7,413 nucleotides of DNA from Holophagales bacterium (GTDB taxonomy: Bacteria > Acidobacteriota > Holophagae > Holophagales > Holophagaceae), in assembly GCA_031256155.1 (NCBI GenBank), contig JAIRRD010000034.1, positions 1-7,413 of the forward strand, in the 5' to 3' direction. The translations under genes were made by a program, and so were the position numbers. Below the pieces are notes generated by a model. It did no database searches. It saw only the letters and a list, made by a program, of their open reading frames with translations, and was not told the origin of the DNA. Positions 1 through 7,102 of this stretch are shown one piece after another (the stretch's first letter is position 1; the number at the start of each line of letters is the position of its first letter).

Positions 1-854
1 CCGCCATTTGACATAACGGTACCAATGATACCGGGAGGCGTATTACCAAGTAGCTTATGATCCTGGGCCAACAACCACAACATTTGATCGCCATCAATAA
101 CATCGCCCTTGTCGTCCAGAAGCAGGCAGCGATCTCCATCGCCATCAAACGCAACGCCTGCGACAGCCTTTGTGGTGAGCAACTGTTTGCGGAGAGTGTC
201 CAATTGAGTGGAACCAACTCCAACATTAATGCGCTCGCCATCGGTTGGGATGCCGACCCAATGAATAGCTCCTTTAAAAAGGCGGCCAGCCCACGGAGCT
301 GTAGCTCCGTGAGCGCAGTCTATGGCAATTGGAAATGAGGTGGGAATCAGTATTTCACCAAGATGAGCCAGATATTTTTCCACCCCCTCTGGTTGAATTG
401 CCAACTCACAGTTTTTGTGTTGCCAGGCAGATGTTTCAGCTTTGTCATTTGATATGGCGACAAATGCGGATTCAATAGCAAATTCAACGTCTTCAGCCAG
501 TTTTGTCCCTTTGGAATCAAATCCTTTTAACCCATTGTCTTCCGGTGGATTATGGCTGGCGCTGATAACAAGGCCCCAGGCGCTTGTCTGGCGTGAAGTA
601 ATCCAGGCCACCGCCGGTGTGGGAACAACACCCAGCAAGGTTGTTTTTATTTCACTACCAAAACCAGCCAGGAATGCCTGCAGCAGTGTTATACAACTAG
701 TCCTCCCGTCCCATCCTATTATCAAGTCTTTAATACTGTTGGCTTTTGCCACAGAAACCCACGCCTGACCCCATCTGTACAATTCCTGAATGGAGAGAGG
801 TGGCTCAAAGGCACGTCCTCTGATGCCATCTGTACCAAAATATTTAAGCTCCAT
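1..854 (-). CDS. glmM: Phosphoglucosamine mutase, 3' end cut by window edge
   Basis: GlmM interconverts glucosamine-6-phosphate and glucosamine-1-phosphate in the cytoplasm, the step before UDP-GlcNAc. Reading from ATG at 854, 284 codons are present before the left edge; the family is about 445 residues, so the substrate-specificity and phosphate-binding C-terminal part is missing. The N-terminus has the KYFGTDGIRG signature of GlmM (residues 4-13). The phosphoserine loop SASHNP is at about 98-103, with Ser100 as the expected phospho-acceptor. The magnesium loop DGDGDR is at 237-242 (Asp237, 239, 241). The usual GxxPDGxNIN segment is changed to GIPTDGERIN (201-210). The start is supported by a GAGG ribosome site 6 nt upstream that lies inside the last codons of folP, only 3 nt away, which implies translational coupling. 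A phosphoglucomutase or phosphomannomutase of the same superfamily is possible but less likely given the N-terminal signature and the folP neighbour. Confidence 0.95.
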   Translation of the reverse strand, partial: MELKYFGTDGIRGRAFEPPLSIQELYRWGQAWVSVAKANSIKDLIIGWDGRTSCITLLQAFLAGFGSEIKTTLLGVVPTPAVAWITSRQTSAWGLVISASHNPPEDNGLKGFDSKGTKLAEDVEFAIESAFVAISNDKAETSAWQHKNCELAIQPEGVEKYLAHLGEILIPTSFPIAIDCAHGATAPWAGRLFKGAIHWVGIPTDGERINVGVGSTQLDTLRKQLLTTKAVAGVAFDGDGDRCLLLDDKGDVIDGDQMLWLLAQDHKLLGNTPPGIIGTVMSNG

Positions 855-857
855 TTG

Positions 858-1685
858 TCACCTCGGAATCGAAGGAATCGAATGTGTCCGTAGCACTCTG
901 TAACCAATGTTCACAGCATTTTTATGCAGTTCAGCAGTTTTCATGTCCAACATAGCATTTCCGCTGACGCCAAAACTACGTGCTACAAATCTTTTTCGAG
1001 AAATTCCAATGCAAAATCTCTCAACAGGCCAATTCAGAAGCGCGGGTATCTCATGTAACGCGTTCCATAGAGCATGATCTTCTAAAAAGGTTGTTCCAAA
1101 ACCAAAACCCGGATCAAGAAGAATACGTTCAGGCTCAATTTCCGCGTTCAACAGACGGTTTTTTACAATTTCAAGTTCTTGAATTGCGTTGTCCGCGTCT
1201 TTTGGAGATGAATCGGAATAATTAGGCATGTAAATATGATCGTTAATCATGCGTACCCGCATGGCGATAACGCCACATTTTGAATTAGAAACCAGTTCAA
1301 GCATCTCTGGGTCTTGAAATCCGGTCACGTCATTGATGATGTCCGCGCCAACGTCTAAAGCTAAACGGGCGGTTTCAGGATGACGTGTGTCTATGCTCAG
1401 TAAGCAGTCCGGTTGTTCTTTGCGAAGGTCATTTATTACAGGTTCAATGCGAGCCCACTCTTCACAGGGTTCTACTGGATGCGACCCTGGCTTTGTACTT
1501 TCAGATCCAATATCAATGATTTGAGCACCTTGATCCAACAGCTTCTTTACGTGATTGAGAGCGCTATCTGTATCAAAAAACAAACCTCCATCACTAAAAC
1601 TGTCCGGCGTGAGATTGAGTATCGCCAAGTAACAAAGACTTTCCAGAGGAACTTTGTTACGGGGCAGTTTCCAGTACATGAACAC
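858..1685 (-). CDS. folP: Dihydropteroate synthase (divergent)
   Basis: This enzyme condenses p-aminobenzoate with dihydropterin pyrophosphate in folate synthesis; it is cytoplasmic and has a TIM-barrel fold. The 275-residue product shows LNLTPDSFSDGG (23-34), IDIGSESTKPG (57-67), SIDT (97-100), INDVTG (117-122), DPGFGFG (191-197), GISRK (227-231) and a terminal RTH (266-268). By family knowledge these supply the Mg ligand Asn24, the pterin-site residues Asp99, Asn118, Asp191 and Lys231, and Arg266/His268. Differences from the usual family: Lys65 replaces the conserved Arg of the STRPG loop, the MHxxGxPxxM motif is replaced by an MRVRM-containing segment (142-146), the usual GFGK is GFGT (195-198), and the protein ends five residues after RTHSI without the normal final helix. 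The GTG start at 1685 overlaps the ftsH TAG by one base; ATG at 1679, two codons later, is an equally possible start. No clear ribosome site is visible, so reinitiation after ftsH is likely. Family assignment is firm; full activity is not certain. Confidence 0.9.
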   Translation of the reverse strand: MFMYWKLPRNKVPLESLCYLAILNLTPDSFSDGGLFFDTDSALNHVKKLLDQGAQIIDIGSESTKPGSHPVEPCEEWARIEPVINDLRKEQPDCLLSIDTRHPETARLALDVGADIINDVTGFQDPEMLELVSNSKCGVIAMRVRMINDHIYMPNYSDSSPKDADNAIQELEIVKNRLLNAEIEPERILLDPGFGFGTTFLEDHALWNALHEIPALLNWPVERFCIGISRKRFVARSFGVSGNAMLDMKTAELHKNAVNIGYRVLRTHSIPSIPR

Positions 1686-3619
1686 TAAACAGGCAACATA
1701 TCCAAAACAGATCCATTGCCGGATTGAGGTGGCGCTTCGGTTTTTGGAGCAACTGGGGGCAAATTCTCGCCATTCATAATCATTTGGACTTCAGCGCTGT
1801 CAAGAGTTTCGCGCTCAAGTAATGCCTCGGCGACTGCTATGAGGCGATCTTTTTTGGCTTCAATTATGTCTTTTGCTCGTTGATAATTGCGTAAAACGAC
1901 ATCTCGAACCTCGCCATCAATCAATCTGGCGGTTTCTTCACTCATATCGCGTTGTTGTGTAAAATCCCTGCCAAGAAAAATTTCGTGCTGCCCTGCGCCA
2001 TAATTCAAGGGGCCGACTTTTTCAGACATACCGTATTCAGCAACCATTGACCTGGCCATTTTTGTGGCCTGTTGAATATCGTTACTGGCACCTGTGGAAA
2101 GCTGTCCAAAGAAAATTTCTTCCGCCAAACGACCACCCATTGCAAATGAAATCTGAGCTTCCATATAATCCTTTGTGGTGTTGTACCGATCCCGTTCAGG
2201 CAGCAACCATGTGACGCCCAGCGCACGTCCGCGGGGAATAATCGTCACTTTGTGAACCACATCCAAAACAGGCAGGCTGGCGCCGACAACAGTATGACCA
2301 GCCTCATGGTAAGCCGTTATCTTTTTATCTTCTTCCGTCATTACCATAGACCGGCGCTCGCTGCCCATATACACCTTATCTTTGGCAGATTCAAAATCAA
2401 TCATTTCCACGCTTTTTTTATTTTGTCTTGCAGCACCCAAAGCAGCTTCATTACAAAGATTGGCGAGATCGGCACCGGAAAAGCCAGGCGTGCCTCGCGC
2501 TATTACTTCCAAATCCACGTCAGAACCAAGAGGAATCTTATCATCTGTGTGGACTTTCAGGATTTCATGTCGGCCTTTTACATCAGGACGATCCACCACT
2601 ACGCGGCGATCAAATCTGCCTGGCCGCAACAGAGCAGGGTCCAGCACATCGGGCCTGTTGGTAGCGGCAATGAGAATTACGCCCTCGTTGCCCTCAAAGC
2701 CGTCCATTTCAACTAGTAACTGATTAAGGGTTTGTTCACGTTCATCATGGCCACCTCCCAAACCAGCGCCTCGATGTCGCCCGACAGCGTCAATCTCATC
2801 AATGAATATGATACATGGCGCACTCTTTTTGCCTTGTTCAAACAAGTCCCGAACACGACTGGCACCAACGCCTACAAACATTTCCACAAAATCAGAGCCG
2901 GATATGCTGAAAAATTGAACTTTCGCCTCACCTGCAATGGCGCGGGCCAACAGCGTTTTTCCTGTTCCAGGAGGCCCCATGAGCAATAAACCTTTGGGTA
3001 TTTTGCCTCCAAGTTTGACGAACTTGGAGGGGTCTTTAAGGAAATCAACGACCTCAGACAATTCAGCTTTGGCCTCATCACATCCGGCAACATCGGCAAA
3101 GGTAATGCGTTTAGCAGAGGCAGAAAGCCCCCTTGCTTTTGCTTTTCCAAAGCTGAGAGCTTTGTTGCCGCCCATTTGCGCCTGCCTCATAAAAACAAAC
3201 CAAAGCAAGACGAAGACAAGCATTGGAGCCCAGAAAAACAAAATCATATAGAAATTGTTCTCACTGGGTTTAGCAGCTTTAAAAACCTCCAACTTCATAC
3301 CTGATTTTGGATCGCCCTCATCCATGTATTCCCGTGTCCACTCATTGATGCTTTGAGCCAATTGGGGCCATAAAGGAGCAATCGTTTTAAATTCCTTGTA
3401 AACTTCGCCCTTTGAACCACTTACTGGATCTTTATAAATCCCCTCAATATCCTGCCCTGTCAGAGTAACGCTGGAATATTTACCAGTCTGACCTTCAACG
3501 TAGAAGGTTGAAAACGGGATTTCTTTAACCTTGCTCCCCTTGTTTACGAAATTGAGAGCAAGCAATACAACAACAAAAATACCACCCCAAACCAAGAGTG
3601 TTTTCATGACTGAATTCAA
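1685..3619 (-). CDS. ftsH: ATP-dependent zinc metalloprotease FtsH
   Basis: FtsH is a hexameric inner-membrane AAA+ protease that extracts and degrades misfolded membrane proteins and selected regulators. The 644-residue product is of normal length. Membrane segments lie at about 7-26 and 123-143, enclosing a periplasmic domain of roughly 95 residues. The AAA+ module carries Walker A GPPGTGKT (215-222), the aromatic pore loop MFVG (247-250), Walker B IFIDEID (271-277) and the second region of homology with arginine fingers Arg335 and Arg338. The zinc site is HEAGH (438-442) with Asp514 in TGASND as the expected third ligand. The tail after about 617 is proline-rich, low-complexity and poorly conserved by appearance. 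The chosen start is TTG at 3619, four bases after a GGAGG; ATG at 3607 (codon 5) would be 16 bases from it. All catalytic residues are present. The gene sits between tilS (48-bp gap) and folP (1-bp overlap), a widespread order. Confidence 0.98.
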   Translation of the reverse strand: MNSVMKTLLVWGGIFVVVLLALNFVNKGSKVKEIPFSTFYVEGQTGKYSSVTLTGQDIEGIYKDPVSGSKGEVYKEFKTIAPLWPQLAQSINEWTREYMDEGDPKSGMKLEVFKAAKPSENNFYMILFFWAPMLVFVLLWFVFMRQAQMGGNKALSFGKAKARGLSASAKRITFADVAGCDEAKAELSEVVDFLKDPSKFVKLGGKIPKGLLLMGPPGTGKTLLARAIAGEAKVQFFSISGSDFVEMFVGVGASRVRDLFEQGKKSAPCIIFIDEIDAVGRHRGAGLGGGHDEREQTLNQLLVEMDGFEGNEGVILIAATNRPDVLDPALLRPGRFDRRVVVDRPDVKGRHEILKVHTDDKIPLGSDVDLEVIARGTPGFSGADLANLCNEAALGAARQNKKSVEMIDFESAKDKVYMGSERRSMVMTEEDKKITAYHEAGHTVVGASLPVLDVVHKVTIIPRGRALGVTWLLPERDRYNTTKDYMEAQISFAMGGRLAEEIFFGQLSTGASNDIQQATKMARSMVAEYGMSEKVGPLNYGAGQHEIFLGRDFTQQRDMSEETARLIDGEVRDVVLRNYQRAKDIIEAKKDRLIAVAEALLERETLDSAEVQMIMNGENLPPVAPKTEAPPQSGNGSVLDMLPV

Positions 3620-3628
3620 TAGTCCTCC
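3620..3628 (-). promoter_or_regulatory. Shine-Dalgarno site of ftsH deciding a TTG start
   Basis: On the minus strand GGAGG (complement of 3624-3628) is followed by ACTA and then TTG at 3619. The first in-frame ATG, at 3607, would be 16 bases away, which is too far for normal initiation. The spacing to TTG is on the short side. The choice of TTG is therefore an inference from spacing, not proven. Confidence 0.55.
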
Positions 3629-3634
3629 ATGTAC

Positions 3635-3651
3635 CGGTAACTGGCGGTAAC
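3635..3651. repeat. 7-bp direct repeat CGGTAAC, 10-bp period, upstream of ftsH
   Basis: CGGTAAC occurs at 3635-3641 and again at 3645-3651 in the tilS-ftsH gap, with one helical turn between the copies. The spacing would suit two protein subunits on one face of the DNA, or it may be chance. No recognised regulator motif is matched. Confidence 0.4.
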
Positions 3652-3667
3652 CACCATCCTAATGATT

Positions 3668-4657
3668 CTATCCACAATCTGGATTGTTCGGGACTCCTAA
3701 TTGCAGGGATGCGCCACATAGGTGTGGATAAAGTGACCAATTTCCCCACTTCCATGGTCTTTTAATAGGGCGAAACAACACTTTTGAAACCCAATCCGCC
3801 AAGTCGAAAATATGTGTGTATTCCCTGATTATGTTTAATTCTCGGAAGGCCGCTTCCAATACCCATGCTAAGTCTCCGGTCTTCCAGCCAATATTCAGCC
3901 AAATATATTTGCATTCTATAATATCCCAGCGGGTTCCTCTCCATGAAAAAACAACGGCATTCCTGAGTTCTAACAAATCGGAAATTTGCCTGTGCGTTTC
4001 CCAAAGATGTCTGTCTATACAGGGTGCTTCTGCTCGAAAATCTGTCAAGTGCTTGCGCCATCTATTACGAGGGGTAAAACCAGTATCATTGGTGTAATCC
4101 TCACGCCATTCAATATTCAATCCGCACAAATAAGCCCTTAGTTCCTCGCGGTTACATTCTATTAATGGTGACCAACGTGGTGCCTGAGTGGCCGATAAAC
4201 CTGACAAACACCCAGGCCCACTCCCTCTGGCCAAGCGCAAAAACACTGTTTCAGTGTGATCTTCGATGGTGTGACCAGTAGCAATCCACCCAGCGCCAAA
4301 ATTAGTAGCTTCTTTTTTCAGCCATGACCAGCGCAGTTCACGTGCGGCCATTTCTAATCCCTGATTCGTTCTGGATGCATGGTCTATTACATCTAAAGAG
4401 CAGGCAAACATATCTAAACCGAATTTTTCACATAGTGTTTTTACGTATTCGGCTTCCTCCTTTGACTCCGGCCTCAAACCGTGGTCAACATGGGCAACGG
4501 CAAGCTCCAATTTTAAACTTGTGCGTAAAGCGACCATACACAACAAAAGGGCAACACTGTCTCCGCCGCCGGAACACGCTATAAGCACGGAACACTTTTG
4601 AACACCATCTCCTCGGCGATGGATTTGATGCAAAAGATTGGTTTCAAAACGGCGCAT
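3668..4657 (-). CDS. tilS: tRNA(Ile)-lysidine synthase
   Basis: TilS uses ATP and lysine to convert C34 of the CAU-anticodon tRNA-Ile to lysidine, so that it is charged with isoleucine and reads AUA. It is cytoplasmic and usually essential. The 329-residue protein has the PP-loop ATP-pyrophosphatase motif SGGGDS (29-34), the HVDHGLR block (56-62), GHTIEDHTET (128-137), RLARGSG (141-147), GLSA (153-156), PLIE (164-167) and the substrate-side RNRWRKH segment (197-203). The HxxDDQxET motif usual in the family is HTIEDHTET here, so one Asp is Glu and Gln is His. The protein is shorter than the E. coli enzyme (about 430); the region after about 235 is not recognisable as a standard TilS C-terminal domain, and short forms such as that of Aquifex are known. 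ATG at 4657 has no visible Shine-Dalgarno site. It lies 30 bp after bshB1 and 48 bp before ftsH. Confidence 0.93.
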   Translation of the reverse strand: MRRFETNLLHQIHRRGDGVQKCSVLIACSGGGDSVALLLCMVALRTSLKLELAVAHVDHGLRPESKEEAEYVKTLCEKFGLDMFACSLDVIDHASRTNQGLEMAARELRWSWLKKEATNFGAGWIATGHTIEDHTETVFLRLARGSGPGCLSGLSATQAPRWSPLIECNREELRAYLCGLNIEWREDYTNDTGFTPRNRWRKHLTDFRAEAPCIDRHLWETHRQISDLLELRNAVVFSWRGTRWDIIECKYIWLNIGWKTGDLAWVLEAAFRELNIIREYTHIFDLADWVSKVLFRPIKRPWKWGNWSLYPHLCGASLQLGVPNNPDCG

Positions 4658-4687
4658 TTTGTAAATATTTAACGTTTTGGTACAGAG

Positions 4688-5404
4688 TCAGTGCAATAAA
4701 TTCCACAATTTTAATAAGTCTTCAGGTATTGGTTTTTCGCACCATAAACCTTCCGCATAAGATCGCAGTATTAAACTCCCCCAATGCATAGCTCTTCCTT
4801 CAATACCCGCCCTAAAAGCCGGATGGGCAATCCTGGTTGGAGGTTTGTTTGGTTCCGCTGTGAACTGACTGCCAAAAGCGTCAAAAGCTGACATGCGTTG
4901 AGACCAAACTTCACTCACGTCAAAAACCAAATCAGGCGGCACTGCGGGGTTGACGCCTCCAACCCAGGCCACTGCGGGCGGACGCCAGGGATCGCCAGGG
5001 CAGGGGTAGTTCTTTAAACCAGAATAATAAACAGCTTCACGCCCAATACGGTACCCCCTCCGATGGTCGGGGTGATGGTCTTCAAAAGCTGGCAAAATTA
5101 CTACTATTGGCCTAAGATTGCGCAGCGCTTTCATCAAAGTGATACGTTCAGCTTCCCCTTCGGTAAATCTAGCGTCCGGTAAATCCAGGAAATGCCGTTC
5201 AACACCCAATATTTTTGCGGCTTCCAAAGCCTCTTTACTACGCAAGTCAGGTGTGCCTCTGGTACCCAGGCCACCAACGGTCATGTCAAGAATAGCGGCG
5301 CTAAGTCCCCTTTTAGCTGCTTTTGCTAAAATTCCGCCAACATGAACTTCAACGTCATCCGGGTGAGCGCCGACAGCCAAAATGTCTAGTTTAGAATCGG
5401 GCAT
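4688..5404 (-). CDS. bshB1: Bacillithiol-type deacetylase, LmbE/PIG-L family
   Basis: Members of this zinc hydrolase family remove the N-acetyl group from GlcNAc-malate, the second step of bacillithiol synthesis. The 238-residue length and the pattern match BshB1. The metal motif AHPDD lies at 13-17, and HPDH at 111-114; by analogy with characterised relatives His14, Asp17 and His114 bind zinc and Asp16 is the general base. Further BshB1-like blocks are the N-terminal LDILAVGAHPDD, the RSKEALEAAKILG segment (55-67), ESQF-like GSQF (178-181) and YAEG (216-219) followed by KP. The ATG at 5404 is preceded by a G-rich run that is a weak ribosome site. No bshA or bshC is in view, so bacillithiol synthesis is inferred; a deacetylase acting on another GlcNAc conjugate is the main alternative. 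The upstream MCP ends 55 bp away and tilS begins 30 bp downstream. Confidence 0.82.
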   Translation of the reverse strand: MPDSKLDILAVGAHPDDVEVHVGGILAKAAKRGLSAAILDMTVGGLGTRGTPDLRSKEALEAAKILGVERHFLDLPDARFTEGEAERITLMKALRNLRPIVVILPAFEDHHPDHRRGYRIGREAVYYSGLKNYPCPGDPWRPPAVAWVGGVNPAVPPDLVFDVSEVWSQRMSAFDAFGSQFTAEPNKPPTRIAHPAFRAGIEGRAMHWGSLILRSYAEGLWCEKPIPEDLLKLWNLLH

Positions 5405-5459
5405 TCCATCCCCACAGACAGACCTGATGATTGGGTATTATCCTGCGGAATTGTTCAAA

Positions 5460-6683
5460 TCAAAAATAAACTTTCAGCACTTCTTTTACATCATCAAATG
5501 TTTCTACCATTTTATTGACCGAAGAAATTTCTTGCGAAACCTTTTCTTTACATTCTATCAATTCTCGGCTGGTTTCATCGTTATGAAGAATTACAGAGGT
5601 TATATCCTTGACGCTTAAACTCATTTGACTTAACAGGTTATTCTGATTGTCGAGTTCCTGTGCCATATTTACAATAAGTTCAGCACCTGTTTTCGTTTTT
5701 GCGGCCACCTCATTTAAAGAAGCCGACACCGCTAGCGCAAGTTCTGTACACTGCTTAATTGAGTCAATGGTAGATTTAATCAATTCAGTAGTGTTTTGCG
5801 CAGCATCCGAAGAACGACTTGCAAGCTTACGAACCTCATCTGCCACCACCGCGAACCCCTTGCCTGCGTTTCCGGCCCTGGCGGCTTCAATGGCAGCATT
5901 CAAAGCCAGCAAGTCGGTTTGATCCGCAATACCTTGAATTTCGTCAATAATCAGGCCAATCTTCTGCGAGTCATCGCTGATTTTATCAATCACTTTCATT
6001 AATGACTGCATTTGCTCGTTGTTATTTTGAATGGTTGACGCTGATGCCAGTGAAACATCACGGGTTGAGTACGCATGTTCCAGGCTTTGTGTCAGGTTTT
6101 TACCGAATTCGGACGTAGATTCCTCTAAAAAATCGGCTTTTTCTTTCTCAATAGAACTGTTTGAAGTGAAGACACCTGATATTTTTGATAAGTCATCAAA
6201 TTTTTCCTTTAGTTCATTGCAAATAGTGGGTAATTCATTAAGAATGCCAACCATCTTTTGTGCTGTTTGAGTAATGTCAGAAACATCTGTCACACATTCG
6301 CAACGCCCAATTTTGTTTTTTCTTGCGCCAATTACGTATGATACATGAACTTTGAAATTCAATCCCCATTGTGTAAAGTAGGTTGCCGATTCGCCTCGTT
6401 CCAAAGACTCAATCCCACATTTGTGCGTTTTGCAAATACCTGCTCCCCAGTTTGAACACTGCGTTCCCTTGACTTTCGAAAGCTTTTTTCCTAATAAACC
6501 TTCCACCGGACTATTGATGTATATCCAGTTGCGATTCATATCGGTTACGGTTATGGGGAATGGAAGGGCGTTCAAAATACCACCAAGAAGTTCTTTGGTC
6601 TTGAATTGTATCCAGGCAAAAAACAACGCGAGAAGCAACGCTATGATAAAAAGATACATCCACAAATTGGAAAAGTTACTCAT
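5460..6683 (-). CDS. Methyl-accepting chemotaxis protein with cytoplasmic cysteine-bearing PAS domain
   Basis: This is a chemoreceptor that would signal to a CheA/CheW array. Numbering from ATG at 6683 (407 residues), a single hydrophobic segment lies at about 8-26 with almost nothing before it, so there is no periplasmic sensor. A PAS domain follows (about 32-137), containing [11 protein letters not shown] and five cysteines: Cys76, Cys84 and Cys89 in a CX7CX4C pattern followed by GI, then Cys128 and Cys130. No HAMP domain is evident. The coiled-coil signalling domain covers about 175-400, with the conserved hairpin tip around [17 protein letters not shown] (255-271) and [13 protein letters not shown] (276-288). 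The C-terminus lacks an NWETF-type CheR/CheB tether. The start at 6683 is preferred because AAGGA lies 8 bases upstream; the longer in-frame ATG at 6704 has no such site. The sensed signal is unknown; the cysteines suggest a metal, redox or thiol cue. No chemotaxis neighbour is present, so it may be an orphan receptor. Confidence 0.93.
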   Translation of the reverse strand: MSNFSNLWMYLFIIALLLALFFAWIQFKTKELLGGILNALPFPITVTDMNRNWIYINSPVEGLLGKKLSKVKGTQCSNWGAGICKTHKCGIESLERGESATYFTQWGLNFKVHVSYVIGARKNKIGRCECVTDVSDITQTAQKMVGILNELPTICNELKEKFDDLSKISGVFTSNSSIEKEKADFLEESTSEFGKNLTQSLEHAYSTRDVSLASASTIQNNNEQMQSLMKVIDKISDDSQKIGLIIDEIQGIADQTDLLALNAAIEAARAGNAGKGFAVVADEVRKLASRSSDAAQNTTELIKSTIDSIKQCTELALAVSASLNEVAAKTKTGAELIVNMAQELDNQNNLLSQMSLSVKDITSVILHNDETSRELIECKEKVSQEISSVNKMVETFDDVKEVLKVYF

Positions 6684-6696
6684 ACAATCAATCCTT
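6684..6696 (-). promoter_or_regulatory. Ribosome-binding site choosing the MCP start at 6683
   Basis: On the minus strand AAGGA precedes ATG (6683) by 8 bases. The alternative ATG at 6704 is preceded by an AT-rich stretch without any purine-rich site, so the shorter protein of 407 residues is favoured over 414. Confidence 0.6.
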
Positions 6697-6752
6697 ACAA
6701 ACATTAAGGATATTCAAACAGCAAAGGAAAAGAAAGTCGAAATTTAAAAAGC

Positions 6753-6892
6753 TATAGCGGTTCCACAATTGATTGTCCTTTATGTCCGCAGTTTGTGGCT
6801 GCCCTTTCCGTTTCGCTCCCCGTCTGTGGCGGCTCGCCGCACTCTCGGCGTAGCTTAGGCACTCCGTGCCATTCCCAAAGGGAATTGCTATA
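6753..6892. mobile_element. MITE-like 140-bp element with TATAGC terminal inverted repeats
   Basis: The left end TATAGCGGTTCC (6753-6764) and the complement of the right end, TATAGCAATTCC (6881-6892), match at 10 of 12 positions. The ends carry TA, as expected for elements that duplicate a TA target, such as the IS630/Tc1-mariner group; I cannot assign a family. The interior has no transposase and no credible gene. It is GC-richer than the flanks and holds small palindromes: GCGG/CCGC (6829-6840), GGCAC-TCC-GTGCC (6858-6870) and ATTCCC-AAA-GGGAAT (6871-6885). It lies between the MCP start and the tRNA, so it could move or supply a promoter or RNA structure for the MCP. What is seen is one copy with inverted ends; mobility is an inference. 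Confidence 0.5.
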
Positions 6893-7071
6893 TACAAAAT
6901 ATTAATAATTTTCGAAGTGATTTCAAAACCCATGCTGTACGCTTACACCCCTATTTCGCCATCCGCTCTGAGATCGCGTCTGGCTTTATTCCAGCGTAGC
7001 CTGGCAATTCTGTTCCCATTTCGAAACACCTGTTTTGAAAGGGAACGCTTATTTTAATCCACAAATTCTAT
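6893..7071. other. Gene-free interval between MITE-like element and tRNA promoter region
   Basis: No credible coding sequence is seen here. A 63-codon frame runs through it on the plus strand (6866-7057) but begins inside the MITE-like element, lacks a ribosome site and has no recognised family. A weak AT hairpin, TTTT(C)GAA with TTCAAAA, is possible at 6909-6928, and a much stronger one is described separately at 7012-7046. The remainder shows no repeat or site I can name; it may be degenerate sequence left by an earlier insertion. Confidence 0.5.
7012..7055 (+). terminator. Strong hairpin with T-rich tail, candidate intrinsic terminator
   Basis: A stem of 15 pairs (7012-7027 with 7032-7046) has a single bulged A at 7018, one G-T wobble (7023/7036) and a four-base loop ACCT. 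It is followed on the plus strand by GCTTATTTT, which is a moderate T-tract. The stem base is GTTCCC/GGGAAC. A plus-strand terminator is the simplest reading, but no plus-strand gene is visible upstream, so it could instead insulate the tRNA from readthrough or be part of a repeat element. No T-tract follows it on the minus strand. Confidence 0.4.
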
Positions 7072-7098
7072 TCGACACAGAGCGAAATGCGGTAGAAT
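7072..7098 (+). promoter_or_regulatory. Candidate sigma-70-like promoter ahead of tRNA-Ser
   Basis: TCGACA (7072-7077) and TAGAAT (7093-7098) each match the consensus hexamers at five of six positions, but the 15-bp spacing is shorter than the usual 17. Transcription would begin near 7105, at the start of a run of stem-loops, and reach the tRNA about 190 bases later. This could serve the tRNA or a separate small RNA. Confidence 0.3.
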
Positions 7099-7102
7099 TG
7101 TA

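Noticed and set aside
2252..2716. 154-codon plus-strand open frame opposite ftsH
   Set aside because: It lies antisense within the highly conserved AAA+ and protease coding region of ftsH and is a shadow frame.
5405..5459. Possible terminator between the MCP and bshB1
   Set aside because: No stem followed by a T-run could be found in these 55 bp on the minus strand, so whether the MCP is cotranscribed with bshB1 is left open.
6684..6776. 9-bp inverted repeat ACAATCAAT (6684-6692) with ATTGATTGT (6768-6776)
   Set aside because: Short, AT-rich and 75 bp apart; one copy is the MCP ribosome-site region and the other lies inside the MITE-like element, so chance is the likeliest cause.
6688..6933. 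81-codon minus-strand open frame across the MITE-like element
   Set aside because: It overlaps the MCP start, has no ribosome site or recognised family, and most of it is the palindrome-rich repeat itself; an open frame by chance is the better reading.
6866..7057. 63-codon plus-strand open frame
   Set aside because: It starts inside the right end of the repeat, ends at the terminator-like hairpin, lacks a Shine-Dalgarno site and resembles no protein I know.
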